A DNA stretch of 64,000 nucleotides from JBAYIE01 sp965279165. Lineage in GTDB: Bacteria > Bacteroidota > Bacteroidia > UKL13-3. The notes under the pieces are model-generated. The model saw only the letters and a list, made by a program, of their open reading frames with translations. It had not been told where the DNA came from and did not search any database. Both the position numbers and the translations under genes were made by a program. Below, one piece after another: positions 45,988-55,371 of the stretch. Within the stretch, counting starts at the first letter, position 1; every line of letters begins with the position of its first letter. The stretch spans positions 1,426,001 through 1,490,000 of the forward strand of contig OZ257140.1 in the NCBI GenBank assembly GCA_965279165.1, given 5' to 3'.

Positions 45988-46473
45988 CTATGGTTTGTAT
46001 ATAACAAATGAACCACTGTCGCCCCATATGAATTTTAAATTATTTCCTTTATAAACCCTTTTCCCTTCAAGCATGGATACTATTATTTGTCCGGTTATAC
46101 AATTTAAATTGGAGTTAACATAATGGGTTGAATCTTCTTCCCTAACTTTCATGTTAATTGTTAGGGTATCATCAAAGAAATCATTTGTTTTATAGTAAGA
46201 ACCTAAATCAGGTTCAGAATTTCTGTATTTGAAAGAAATGGTTGTTCCTCCTTGGTAGGTTGTTCCATTTGATTGGTAATAATAATCTCCCATAATAGCA
46301 AATGCCCCACCAGATGTATCCTCCTTAATGTTTTTTAATTGATACGATTTCACTCCAAATGTCATATAACTTGCCGGAACAAGCTTTTCCGTACTTTTGG
46401 TTTCACTTTCTTTCTTGCAAGCAAATAGATGGATAAGGGTTAAAATCAATACCAAATTAATTGTAGTTTTCAT
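45988..46473 (-). CDS. Small lipoprotein, unknown function
   Basis: 161 residues. The signal ends with the lipobox HLFAC (Cys near residue 19), followed by KKESETKS. The mature part is beta-rich (YQGGTTISFKYRNSEPDLG, TINMKVREEDSTHY) and ends in GDSGSFVIYKP. No domain is recognised. It stands alone, convergent with pyk. Confidence 0.78.
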   Translation of the reverse strand: MKTTINLVLILTLIHLFACKKESETKSTEKLVPASYMTFGVKSYQLKNIKEDTSGGAFAIMGDYYYQSNGTTYQGGTTISFKYRNSEPDLGSYYKTNDFFDDTLTINMKVREEDSTHYVNSNLNCITGQIIVSMLEGKRVYKGNNLKFIWGDSGSFVIYKP

Positions 46474-46667
46474 CGGTTTTACGCTAGGATAATCAAATAT
46501 AAAAATAATTTTTACCTATGTTAAGTTTTTTAACATTTCAATGAATTTAAATATTAGTTGAATTTATAGTCTAGTTATGCGCAAGGCTAAATGACACAGA
46601 ATAGTTAAGAAAGTGACCGATGGAATAATTAAAATCGTATTTTTGGGAACAATAAAACAAAAAACAG

Positions 46668-47132
46668 GTGAACCAGAGAATTTATATAGACACTTCAGTT
46701 TTCGGTGGACATTTTGACGAAGAATTCAAAGAACATACAATTCCTTTGTTTGAAAGAATTAGAGACGGTGAATTTGTAATTCTCTATTCAACAGTTACGC
46801 AGGACGAACTTGAAAATGCTCCTGAAAAGGTAAAAGAACTTGTAAAAAGTCTTAGTGTCGACCTGGTAGAGTTTATTGAAACGACTGACGAAGCAGTTGA
46901 TTTAGCGTCTGAGTACATTATTGAAAAAGTTGTAGGACAAACAAGTTTTGTTGATTGCTTACATATTGCATTGGCGACCATAAATCGCGCTGATTTTTTA
47001 GTGAGCTGGAACTTTAAACATATTGTGAATATTGAGAGAATAAGAGGGTACAATTCTATCAACATTAAAAACGGTTATAAACAATTAGAAATTCGTTCAC
47101 CTAGAGAATTTGAAAAATATGAAAACGACTGA
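46668..47132 (+). CDS. PIN-domain protein, probable type II toxin
   Basis: 154 residues, starting at GTG (MNQRIYIDTSVFGG). The PIN active-site acids are visible: D8 in YIDTSVFGG, D near 101 in FVDCLHIALA and D near 114 in ADFLVSWN. PIN toxins are Mg-dependent RNases. The 50-residue gene overlapping its end by 14 bases is the likely partner. The pair lies between attC-like boxes, so it may be a cassette-borne addiction module. Confidence 0.85.
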   Translation: MNQRIYIDTSVFGGHFDEEFKEHTIPLFERIRDGEFVILYSTVTQDELENAPEKVKELVKSLSVDLVEFIETTDEAVDLASEYIIEKVVGQTSFVDCLHIALATINRADFLVSWNFKHIVNIERIRGYNSINIKNGYKQLEIRSPREFEKYEND

Positions 47133-47271
47133 AAAAACATTTGATGCAGTAAAATTTATGCGTCACCAACGAGACATATTGAGCGAGAAGTTATCCAAAA
47201 TGACAAAAGAAGAAATATTGGAATACTTCAAGAAACGCAAGTCACAGACGACTATAAAGCCCTGTGCATAA
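47119..47271 (+). CDS. Small partner of the PIN protein, putative antitoxin
   Basis: 50 residues from the ATG at 47119, overlapping the PIN gene by 14 bases. The sequence opens MKTTEKTFDAVKFMRHQRD and continues with KLSKMTKEEILEYFKKRKS: a short extended N-terminus and a charged helix, as in small antitoxins that wrap around PIN toxins. Its stop codon lies within the attC-like R'' box (GCATAAC), typical of tightly packed cassettes. The assignment rests on position and pattern. Confidence 0.7.
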   Translation: MKTTEKTFDAVKFMRHQRDILSEKLSKMTKEEILEYFKKRKSQTTIKPCA

Positions 47272-47538
47272 CATTGTATAAGCTATATTTCCTTGCCGCA
47301 GATGCAACACAAGGCAACGTCGCCTATACGCAAAACGTTATAGAGATAAAAAAGTAACGTCTATAATGTAATTAGTTTACCTCTGCCACCTAATATATTG
47401 AATATTTCTGCCAACAAAAGTCTGTTACAATAAGATATATTAAAAAACATGTCCATAAAATGGCTTTTGCGTTTGGTATTGGCTAAATTGCGCCCGCTTA
47501 CAAAAAACTGTTCTATTTTATAATTGTTAAATAACCAT

Positions 47539-49806
47539 ATGACCTTCGATTTAGAAATGATTAAGTCGGTATACGCACACATGGATGAGCGTATTGCTGC
47601 AGCCCGTAAAACGGTAAACAAACCTTTAACCTTAACTGAAAAGATTTTATATAGTCACCTTACCGAAGGAAATACGTCCAAAACTTATTCGCGCGGAAAA
47701 GATTATGTGGATTTTGGACCGGATCGCGTTGCCATGCAAGATGCTACTGCGCAAATGGCATTGTTACAATTTATGCAGGCCGGACGACCAAAAGTTGCTG
47801 TCCCTTCAACAGTGCATTGCGACCATTTAATTACTGCTAAAGTTGGCGCCAAAGATGATTTGGCAGTTGCCAACAGCGAAAGCAAAGAAGTATATGATTT
47901 TTTGGCATCCGTATCCAATAAATATGGAATTGGCTTTTGGAAGCCGGGTGCAGGTATTATCCATCAAGTGGTATTAGAAAATTATGCATTCCCCGGAGGA
48001 ATGATGATAGGTACAGATTCACATACCGTAAATGCCGGAGGTTTGGGTATGGTAGCTATTGGTGTTGGTGGAGCAGATGCCTGTGATGTAATGGCAGGAT
48101 TGCCTTGGGAACTCAAGTTTCCTAAACTTATCGGTGTTAAACTAACCGGTAAGTTAAACGGCTGGACTGCTCCTAAAGATGTCATTTTAAAAGTAGCCGG
48201 TATACTTACCGTAAAAGGCGGAACAGGAGCTATTGTGGAATATTTCGGAGAAGGAGCAACTTCTATGAGTTGTACCGGTAAAGGTACCATTTGCAATATG
48301 GGTGCAGAAATTGGTGCAACTACTTCTACTTTTGGTTATGATGAAAGCATGGAACGTTACCTGCGTGCAACCGGAAGAGCCGATGTGGCAGATCTGGCAA
48401 ATGGAATTAAACACCATTTAACCGCAGATGCTGAAGTTTATGCTAACCCAAATGATTATTTTGATCAAGTTATCGAAATTAATTTATCTGAATTAACTCC
48501 TCATTTAAATGGTCCGTTTACCCCTGATTTAGCAACACCTGTTGCAAATATGAAAGAAGAAGCAGCCAAAAATAACTGGCCATTAAAAGTAGAATGGGGA
48601 TTGATAGGTTCATGTACCAATTCATCTTATGAAGATTTGAGCAGAGCTGCATCCATTGCTCAACAAGCAATTGCCAAAGGATTAAAAACAAAAGCTGAAT
48701 TTGGAATCAATCCGGGTTCGGAACAAGTACGATTTACTGCAGAAAGAGATGGGTTATTAAAAACATTTACCGATTTAAATGCTACCATTTTTACCAATGC
48801 ATGCGGACCATGTATCGGTATGTGGGATAGGGTTGGTGCTGAGAAAGCAGAGAAGAATACCATTGTTCATTCGTTTAACCGAAATTTCGCCAAACGTGCA
48901 GATGGAAATCCAAATACCTATGCCTTTGTTGCATCACCTGAGATGGTTGCCGCTATTGCCATTGCCGGCGACTTATCCTTTAATCCAATCACCGATACTT
49001 TAATTAATGATAAAGGAGAAGCGGTAAAATTAGATCCTCCAACCGGCCACGAATTACCGGCCAAAGGTTTTGCGGTAGATGATGCCGGATATCTTGCTCC
49101 TGCCAAAGATGGCAGCGGCGTAGGTGTTGCTGTTTCGCCAACTTCGGATCGTCTTCAATTACTTGATCCGTTTGCAGCTTGGGAAGGAAGCAATTTAAAA
49201 GGATTGAAACTGTTGATTAAAGCAAAAGGAAAATGTACTACGGATCACATTTCGATGGCAGGACCTTGGCTAAAATACCGCGGACATTTAGATAATATTT
49301 CAAATAATATGTTGATTGGTGCTGTAAACTTTTTCAATGAAAAAACCGATTCAGTAAAAAATCAATTAACTGGCGAATACCAAAGTGTACCTAAAGTGCA
49401 ACGTGCTTATAAAGCAAATGGAATCGGAAGTGTGGTAGTTGGAGATGAAAACTATGGCGAAGGTTCGTCGCGAGAACACGCTGCCATGGAGCCACGTCAC
49501 CTAGGTGTACGTGCAGTACTGGTTAAATCGTTTGCCCGTATCCACGAAACCAACCTAAAAAAACAAGGAATGCTTGCGTTAACCTTTGCCGATAAAAATG
49601 ATTATGACAAAATCAGAGAGGAAGATATTATCGATATCAATGGATTGACGTCATTTGCTCCTAACACTCCCCTATCGCTTACTTTACATCATTCCGATAA
49701 CAGTTCAGAAAGTATATCTGTAAACCATACTTACAACGAACAACAAATTGAATGGTTTAAAGCAGGTGGTGCTTTGAATATTATTAGAGCAAGTGTAAAG
49801 GCCTAA
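47539..49806 (+). CDS. acn: Aconitate hydratase
   Basis: 755 residues from the ATG at 47539 (MTFDLEMIKSVYAHMDER); an upstream in-frame TTG is not needed. The three cluster cysteines are in GLIGSCTNSSYEDLSRA (near residue 359) and NACGPCIGMWDR (near 420). SRE-type active-site segments GTDSHTVNAGGLGM and GEGSSREHAAMEPRHLG are present. The length and motifs match the mitochondrial-type aconitase of Bacteroidota. The enzyme interconverts citrate and isocitrate in the TCA cycle. It is monocistronic. Confidence 0.96.
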   Translation: MTFDLEMIKSVYAHMDERIAAARKTVNKPLTLTEKILYSHLTEGNTSKTYSRGKDYVDFGPDRVAMQDATAQMALLQFMQAGRPKVAVPSTVHCDHLITAKVGAKDDLAVANSESKEVYDFLASVSNKYGIGFWKPGAGIIHQVVLENYAFPGGMMIGTDSHTVNAGGLGMVAIGVGGADACDVMAGLPWELKFPKLIGVKLTGKLNGWTAPKDVILKVAGILTVKGGTGAIVEYFGEGATSMSCTGKGTICNMGAEIGATTSTFGYDESMERYLRATGRADVADLANGIKHHLTADAEVYANPNDYFDQVIEINLSELTPHLNGPFTPDLATPVANMKEEAAKNNWPLKVEWGLIGSCTNSSYEDLSRAASIAQQAIAKGLKTKAEFGINPGSEQVRFTAERDGLLKTFTDLNATIFTNACGPCIGMWDRVGAEKAEKNTIVHSFNRNFAKRADGNPNTYAFVASPEMVAAIAIAGDLSFNPITDTLINDKGEAVKLDPPTGHELPAKGFAVDDAGYLAPAKDGSGVGVAVSPTSDRLQLLDPFAAWEGSNLKGLKLLIKAKGKCTTDHISMAGPWLKYRGHLDNISNNMLIGAVNFFNEKTDSVKNQLTGEYQSVPKVQRAYKANGIGSVVVGDENYGEGSSREHAAMEPRHLGVRAVLVKSFARIHETNLKKQGMLALTFADKNDYDKIREEDIIDINGLTSFAPNTPLSLTLHHSDNSSESISVNHTYNEQQIEWFKAGGALNIIRASVKA

Positions 49807-50033
49807 CGGTATAAATACGCATTGTCTATCCAATACCTCTTACTTGAAAAAGTAATGGAGGAAGACTATCAATTTTTCTATTGTTCTTCAGAAGAAAGTT
49901 AGTTTCTAATTTATACTTAACCCTGCTGTATTAAACTGAATCGGTGTTAAAAATCATCGGTTTGGTTGATTTTTGTCAGAATACTTTATCGTACTACACC
50001 TAGAGATTTGTTTATGAATTAATGGCTGTTCAT

Positions 50034-52475
50034 ATGAAAACTCTACTAAAAAAAATAACTTTATCGGCTCTATTGCTGGTGATGTTTATTGGTGCAAAAG
50101 CCCAACTCACTTCTTCTTTTACCATCGCCGGAAATAACGGATATTGTAAAGGAACTTCCGTTGGATTTACCAATACAAGTAATGCGGCAACCTCATCATA
50201 CTGGGATTTTGGAGATGGTGGTATTTCAACACAAACTTCCCCTTCCCATACTTTTTTATATTCGGGGACATATATAGTTACACTTACAACCAATGATGGT
50301 AGTTTGCAAAAAACTTCCAGAAAAGCGGTTTATATACGCGAAAATCCCAATGCTTATTTCAATGTTACAAGTGCAGGCTCCTATGGTCCGTTAATGCCCG
50401 GACAAATTATTAAACCCGTTAACCATTCAACCGGCTCTCTTACCTATTATTGGAATAATGGCGCAGGGTTTACTTCCACACAAGAAAAAATTGCATTTGC
50501 TTATCCAAACCCCGGAAATTATACCCTCTCCTTAACAACCACAAACGGCTGCGGAGACAGTAGCACCAGCTATAATACAGTTACGGTATTGGATACCAAC
50601 AACTATAGCCCGATGGCCTCGGGATACGCAAGTCCACAAATAATTTGTCCGGGAAACGAGGTAAGTTTTTACAACTACACCAATGTTTTTACTTCCTTTA
50701 AATGGATTATGGGTGATGGTAATACCATTAACGATAAGGAGTCTTTTGATTATGCATACAACCAGAAAGGAACATATTTAGTTGCCTTGGTAGCTTATTA
50801 TAAATCAAAATCGGATACACAATTTTTTGAAATCCTGGTAACCGATACCTTATTAGATAAATCAAGTGTGAGTGCCAGTATTAGTCCGCAAAGTTACGAC
50901 CCTATAACGTATAAAATTCGTTATCTTAATTGCACCGGAACCCCTTTTTACTTTAATGGTTCATACCAAACTGAAATTGTAAAACACACATGGAAAATAG
51001 CCGGAGGATCTGTATTAAATGCAAAGGATACGATGATAACTTTTGCAAATATTGGCGACTATCCCCTTACTTACATTTTCGAAAATAGTTGTGGCGTAAA
51101 AGATTCCATTTCCTATTTATTAGAAGTAAGGGTTCCGGATTCTATACCTGTTAGTTCTCCTTCGATATATTTAAATGCCGGACCTAGTGGCACAATTTGT
51201 CCGGGAAACAAAGCAATTCTTTATACTTACTCTGGTAATGCTAACCAACTCAAATGGTTATTCCATGATGGTACTTCTGTAAGTGGTGAAACCAGAGTTT
51301 CAAAAGTTTATTCTGTTGCCAGTATTTATCCGGTGAAACTTATCTATACATCCTGTTGTACTACCGATACCATTCAAAAAGATGTAGTAGTTACTTCTAC
51401 AGCCGAATCTTATGCGGGATTCAATATGTTAAATACCTACAATTCAACATCACCGGTTTGTTCAGGCGAAAAAATAATTTGTGAAGCAGATTCAACTTCC
51501 AGCCAAGTATATGAAACCGTTACCATCACCCAACATAAATGGTATATGGGAGATGGAAATACCTATACAACACCAAAAGTAGAACACCAATATGCATCTG
51601 CAGGCTGGTATAGTATCTTGCACGAAACTGTTAACTCTTGCGGACAATCGGCATTTGAAGCCAAAACAATTTGGTTGACCAATACCACTGTACCGGTAGC
51701 AAATTTCTATTTGGTTCAACATACAAGTTGTGTATACGAACCTATCATGATTGACCAATTTTCAACCAAAACGGATAGTATCGTTATTAAAATGGGAGAT
51801 GGCAATTACATTACACAAAATCAAAATACATTCTTCCCGCATATTTGGTATACCTACCACACTCCCGGCAACTATACGGTAACCCTGTATGCTTATAATA
51901 AATGTGGGATGGATAGCGCAACGGATATGATTCAAATAACCCCATTACCTACTACACAAATACTGATGTCGGATACCGTTATCCAAAAAGGAACCACCTT
52001 GCAGATACATGCAAACGTTTCAGGAAGTATTTACTATGTATGGAAATATGGTCCAATGGATGCCGATACGTCTTCCTCTAATCCTTTAGTACGTTCTTTT
52101 AATACATTAGGTACCTATAAAATTTATTTGTTTGCAGTGAATGCAAATGGTTGCGAAAACCTTGATTCCGTTTTAATCACGGTTCAAAATAATATGGTTC
52201 TACAAGAGTATGCTTTCAAAAAGCTGGATGCCATGGCATATCCCAATCCAAATTATGGAAACCTCTTTGTAAATATTAATAGCAAAATCAGCGATAAAGT
52301 TCACTTACAACTTCTGAATTTGAATGGTAAGGTGGTTTTAAATATGCAGGAAATAAGCCTTGATCAGGGCTCGAATAAGGTGCAATTAGATATTTCCCAC
52401 CTGCCATCTGGATTATATTTTCTTTCCTTATCAGCTAATTCCGGTTTTGAAACGATTAAAATATTGAAAAGATAA
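50034..52475 (+). CDS. Large secreted PKD-repeat protein with T9SS sorting domain
   Basis: 813 residues from the ATG at 50034 (MKTLLKKITLSALLL); the ATG at 50022 is an alternative. The signal peptide ends near IGAKAQ. Several PKD domains follow, with the pattern YWDFGDGGISTQTSPSHTF and later KWIMGDGNTIND, KWYMGDGNTYTTP and VIKMGDGNYI. The T9SS type A domain covers the last 80 residues (MAYPNPNYGNLFVNI, LNLNGKVVL, SGLYFLSLSANSGFETIKILKR). It is a surface or secreted adhesin-like protein; no enzyme domain was seen. A terminator follows at 52487. Confidence 0.9.
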   Translation: MKTLLKKITLSALLLVMFIGAKAQLTSSFTIAGNNGYCKGTSVGFTNTSNAATSSYWDFGDGGISTQTSPSHTFLYSGTYIVTLTTNDGSLQKTSRKAVYIRENPNAYFNVTSAGSYGPLMPGQIIKPVNHSTGSLTYYWNNGAGFTSTQEKIAFAYPNPGNYTLSLTTTNGCGDSSTSYNTVTVLDTNNYSPMASGYASPQIICPGNEVSFYNYTNVFTSFKWIMGDGNTINDKESFDYAYNQKGTYLVALVAYYKSKSDTQFFEILVTDTLLDKSSVSASISPQSYDPITYKIRYLNCTGTPFYFNGSYQTEIVKHTWKIAGGSVLNAKDTMITFANIGDYPLTYIFENSCGVKDSISYLLEVRVPDSIPVSSPSIYLNAGPSGTICPGNKAILYTYSGNANQLKWLFHDGTSVSGETRVSKVYSVASIYPVKLIYTSCCTTDTIQKDVVVTSTAESYAGFNMLNTYNSTSPVCSGEKIICEADSTSSQVYETVTITQHKWYMGDGNTYTTPKVEHQYASAGWYSILHETVNSCGQSAFEAKTIWLTNTTVPVANFYLVQHTSCVYEPIMIDQFSTKTDSIVIKMGDGNYITQNQNTFFPHIWYTYHTPGNYTVTLYAYNKCGMDSATDMIQITPLPTTQILMSDTVIQKGTTLQIHANVSGSIYYVWKYGPMDADTSSSNPLVRSFNTLGTYKIYLFAVNANGCENLDSVLITVQNNMVLQEYAFKKLDAMAYPNPNYGNLFVNINSKISDKVHLQLLNLNGKVVLNMQEISLDQGSNKVQLDISHLPSGLYFLSLSANSGFETIKILKR

Positions 52476-52486
52476 TTTTAGGCTTA

Positions 52487-52522
52487 AAACCTCCCTGTAA
52501 ATAAGATGCAGGGAGGTTTAAT
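52487..52522 (+). terminator. Rho-independent terminator after the PKD/T9SS gene
   Basis: The arms AAACCTCCCTG and CAGGGAGGTTT are perfect complements with an 11-base loop, 12 bases after the stop, followed by TTTAATTT. Confidence 0.88.
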
Positions 52523-52649
52523 TTCAAATTCCTTAGTAGGGTATAAAAGACCTTGTTTTATGCCAAAAGTCATACTATTTGTTGATGACAGTCAACAATA
52601 TCTATGAAATAAAATAAGAACTTTGGGTAAGGAAATTAATCCTCAAATT

Positions 52650-53033
52650 ATGAAACACTTCATAAAAAATTGGATAGGAATAGTAACCATGTTACTCCCC
52701 ATCTCCGTAGCATTTGCACAACAAGGTAATACAGGCACAAATAACAAAAGCGAAACCGCAGTTAACAACATTAATAAAGAAATAAATGCATCCATTTTTC
52801 CTAATCCATGCAGCAATGAAATCAATGTTTACTACGAAAACATAGGATTGAATCAAGTAACTATAAAAATTAGTGATATCGTTGGTAACTTAATAAATAC
52901 AAGAGACTATAAAAATCTTGATATGGGTTTACTCACCTTTTATTATGATATAAGCCTATTGCCTGCCGGCGAATATTTCGTTACGGTTGAAGATGCCAAT
53001 GGTTCAAAGAATCTCAAACTGGTAAAACAGTAA
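52650..53033 (+). CDS. Minimal secreted protein: signal peptide plus T9SS sorting domain
   Basis: 127 residues from the ATG at 52650; an in-frame TTG at 52623 is less likely because the signal peptide starts at this Met (MKHFIKNWIGIVTMLL to AFAQ). After a short linker rich in Asn and Thr, the whole of the rest is a T9SS type A domain: ASIFPNPCSNEINVYY, ISDIVGNLI, LPAGEYFVTVEDANG and LKLVKQ. There is almost no passenger, which is unusual. It is flanked by terminators on both sides, so it is transcribed alone. Confidence 0.85.
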   Translation: MKHFIKNWIGIVTMLLPISVAFAQQGNTGTNNKSETAVNNINKEINASIFPNPCSNEINVYYENIGLNQVTIKISDIVGNLINTRDYKNLDMGLLTFYYDISLLPAGEYFVTVEDANGSKNLKLVKQ

Positions 53034-53058
53034 TTTTTCGTTGTTAAGTAAGTAGATG

Positions 53059-53095
53059 GAAAACGGCTTCGCTATTGCGGAGCCGTTTTCTTTTT
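53059..53095 (+). terminator. Rho-independent terminator after the minimal T9SS gene
   Basis: GAAAACGGCTTCGC and GCGGAGCCGTTTTC form a long stem with a TATT loop (one T-G pair) followed by TTTTT, 26 bases after the stop codon. Confidence 0.92.
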
Positions 53096-53131
53096 ACCTG
53101 TTTACTCCCTTCTACCTTACCTATATTACGG

Positions 53132-53160
53132 TTTGTTGTATTACCATACATTTAATTTTG
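53132..53160 (+). promoter_or_regulatory. Probable promoter of the E2 subunit gene
   Basis: TTTG at 53132-53135, 17 bases, then TAATTTTG at 53153-53160, an exact TANNTTTG box 51 bases before the ATG at 53212. No dyad of the CCCCC type is present. Confidence 0.5.
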
Positions 53161-53211
53161 ACCAACAAGGACAGAAGCCTACCTTTGCCCTCATTCTATT
53201 AAAACAGATTT

Positions 53212-54420
53212 ATGCCCTTAGAAATTAAAGTACCTACCGTTGGAGAGTCAATCACTGAAGTTACTATTGCCCGCTGGAACCGTAAAACCGGCGATTATGT
53301 AGAAATGGACGAATTATTATGTGAACTCGAAAGTGATAAGGCTACTTTTGAATTGAATGCAGAAGCTGCAGGTGTATTAACCACCAAAGGAGTGGAAGGG
53401 GATACCATAAAAATTGGCGAAATAATAGCGTTAATTGATACCACGGCAACCAAACCTGCTTCTGCGAAAGAAGAAGAGCCCAAACAACCTGCCAAGAAAG
53501 AAATTACAGAACCCGTTTCCGTAAAAAAAGATACCTATGCAAGTGGTACTCCAAGTCCGGCAGCAGCCAAAATACTGGCAGAAAAAGGAATTCCCCTGGT
53601 TAATGTCGTAGGAACGGGTAAAGATGGAAGGATTACCAAGGAAGATGCAATAAATGCTACACTCAAAGTAACCTATAACGAATCAAGTACACGCAACGAA
53701 CGCTCTGTTAAAATGACTTCCTTACGCAAAACAGTAGCAAAAAGACTGGTTGCCGTTAAAAATGAAACTGCCATGTTAACTACCTTTAATGAGGTAGATA
53801 TGAAGCCAATCATGGATTTACGGACCAAGTATAAAAATCTATTTAAGGAAATCCATGGGGTAAATCTTGGATTCATGAGTTTTTTCACCAAGGCGGTTAC
53901 CATTGCTTTAAAAGAATTTCCTGCTGTGAATGCTTATATTCAAGGGGAAGAAATTATCTACCACGATTACTGCGATATTTCAATTGCAGTAAGTGCTCCC
54001 AAAGGCTTGGTTGTACCTGTTATTCGAAATGCGGAAAGTTTGAGCCTGGCCGGTATCGAAAAAGAAGTATTGCAACTCGCAGGTAAAGCAAGAGAAAATA
54101 AACTGAGTTTGGAGGAAATGACCGGTGGCACTTTTACCATCACCAATGGTGGCGTTTTCGGCTCCATGCTAAGTACTCCGATAATCAATGCCCCGCAATC
54201 AGCCATTCTTGGCATGCACAATATTGTAGAAAGAGCGGTTGTTAAAGATGGAGCAATCGTTATCCGACCAATCATGTATGTTGCGTTAAGTTACGACCAT
54301 CGCATCATCGACGGTAGGGAGTCGGTTGGCTTTTTAGTGAAAGTGAAAGAATGCCTCGAAAATCCTTCCTTACTGCTTTCTGAAGGCAAGGACTTAAACA
54401 AATTGTTGCTGGGAATTTAA
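53212..54420 (+). CDS. sucB: Dihydrolipoyl succinyltransferase, E2 of 2-oxoglutarate dehydrogenase
   Basis: 402 residues. The lipoyl domain is at about 1-78, with the lipoylated Lys in ELESDKATFEL (near residue 43). A linker and the E3-binding domain follow (SPAAAKILAEKGIPL, GTGKDGRITKEDA). The acyltransferase domain (about 170-400) has the catalytic His in LSYDHRIIDGRE (near 363-369) and LENPSLLL at the end. VPTVGESITEV at the start favours the succinyl type. The E1 gene is not adjacent, which is not the common order; the neighbours are a T9SS gene and a CoA-binding protein gene. Confidence 0.93.
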   Translation: MPLEIKVPTVGESITEVTIARWNRKTGDYVEMDELLCELESDKATFELNAEAAGVLTTKGVEGDTIKIGEIIALIDTTATKPASAKEEEPKQPAKKEITEPVSVKKDTYASGTPSPAAAKILAEKGIPLVNVVGTGKDGRITKEDAINATLKVTYNESSTRNERSVKMTSLRKTVAKRLVAVKNETAMLTTFNEVDMKPIMDLRTKYKNLFKEIHGVNLGFMSFFTKAVTIALKEFPAVNAYIQGEEIIYHDYCDISIAVSAPKGLVVPVIRNAESLSLAGIEKEVLQLAGKARENKLSLEEMTGGTFTITNGGVFGSMLSTPIINAPQSAILGMHNIVERAVVKDGAIVIRPIMYVALSYDHRIIDGRESVGFLVKVKECLENPSLLLSEGKDLNKLLLGI

Positions 54421-54461
54421 AACAACCTGTTGTTAATCTTGTTTATTGTTAAAATACTAAA

Positions 54462-54821
54462 ATGAAAAAAACGCTGGTAGTTGGTGCCACTCCTAACCCA
54501 CAACGATATGCATACATGGCAACAACAATGTTAAGAGAATATGGTCATGAAGTATATCCGTATGGCAACAAAAGCGGGAATATTGAAGATCTTCCTATCC
54601 ATCATAATTTTCCTGAAGAAACCAATTTCGATACCATTACCCTCTATCTAAATCCTGCCAATCAAAAAGCATACGAAGAACGTATCCTTGCTCTGAAACC
54701 AATAAGGGTAATTTTTAATCCGGGCACCGAGAATCCGGAATTTGAAATGATTCTGTCGCAAAACCATATCGAAGCCATAGAAGCCTGTACCCTTGTTCTA
54801 TTAAGAACCAATCAGTATTAA
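54462..54821 (+). CDS. CoA-binding (Rossmann) domain protein
   Basis: 119 residues forming one CoA-binding domain: KKTLVVGATPNPQRYAYMAT with the glycine turn and Asn-Pro, HEVYPYGNKSG, DTITLYLNPANQ, and IRVIFNPGTENPEFE. Small proteins of this type (CoA_binding_2) bind CoA; a catalytic role is not known. It lies 41 bases after sucB and may share its transcript. Confidence 0.88.
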   Translation: MKKTLVVGATPNPQRYAYMATTMLREYGHEVYPYGNKSGNIEDLPIHHNFPEETNFDTITLYLNPANQKAYEERILALKPIRVIFNPGTENPEFEMILSQNHIEAIEACTLVLLRTNQY

Positions 54822-54882
54822 TAAAATTGTTTTACATTTATCCGCTGAATTTTATCTTGCGAAACCATTCGAATAATTAGAA

Positions 54883-55371
54883 ATGCTTAAAAATTACTTT
54901 ATCATCTTTGTTGCAGCTTTGTTTTTTGTTGCTTGCGAATCACCAAAAGAAAAATCCCTAAAAACCATAAGGGAAATGGAATCGAAAGACAGCATTTTTA
55001 GTCCGGAAAATATTGAAAAACTCAAAAAAGAATATATCGGATTTGCTGAAAAATATCCGGATGATGAGTTGGCTCCGGAGTTTTTATTTAAAGCCGGACA
55101 ACGCTGTAATGTAATGGCCCAACACCAAGAAGCTTTGCAGTTGTTTCAGCGGATTCGCCAAACTTATCCAAAACATAAAATAGCTGAAGAATCATTATTC
55201 CTGCAAGGCTATATTTATGAAAACAGCATGAACGATTTGGAAAATGCCCGAAAGGTTTACCTGGAGTTTATCCATACCTATCCGAATAGCGAATTAGCAG
55301 AAGATGCAAAATTAGCCATACAAAATTTGGGCAAAAGCCCGGAAGAAATTTTCGAAGGATTCGAGAAGTAG
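54883..55371 (+). CDS. TPR lipoprotein (BamD/YbgF-like repeats)
   Basis: 162 residues. The signal ends with the lipobox FFVAC (Cys near residue 18). Three TPR-like repeats follow (YPDDELAPEFLFKAGQ, YPKHKIAEESLFLQGYIYE, YPNSELAEDAKLAI). The spacing of the YP motifs resembles BamD and YbgF, but the protein is shorter than BamD (usually above 230 residues), so an envelope scaffold is the safe call. Its TAG stop codon lies within the first REP palindrome (55368). Confidence 0.85.
   Translation: MLKNYFIIFVAALFFVACESPKEKSLKTIREMESKDSIFSPENIEKLKKEYIGFAEKYPDDELAPEFLFKAGQRCNVMAQHQEALQLFQRIRQTYPKHKIAEESLFLQGYIYENSMNDLENARKVYLEFIHTYPNSELAEDAKLAIQNLGKSPEEIFEGFEK

Larger units (their letters stand above)
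46574..47343 (+). mobile_element. Integron-like gene cassette with attC-like site (PIN toxin and partner)
   Basis: GTTATGC at 46574-46580 is the exact complement of GCATAAC at 47266-47272. The stretch 47266-47343 folds as two pairs of arms, outer ATAAC / GTTAT and inner GTATAAGC / GCCTATAC, and ends in GTTATAG at 47337. In integron cassettes the first bases of the cassette are complementary to the R'' box of its own attC site, which is what is seen here. The boxes do not follow the strict GTTRRRY consensus, and no integrase is in the window. Confidence 0.5.

Noticed and set aside
46519..46535. TGTTAA-GTTTT-TTAACA inverted repeat upstream of the cassette
   Set aside because: It is short and AT-rich, at a level expected by chance in this base composition; no second copy with function was seen.
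48187..48417. Minus-strand open frames inside aconitase, and similar frames opposite the fabF, pyk and protease genes
   Set aside because: They are shadows of well-supported genes, with no recognisable domain or start context.
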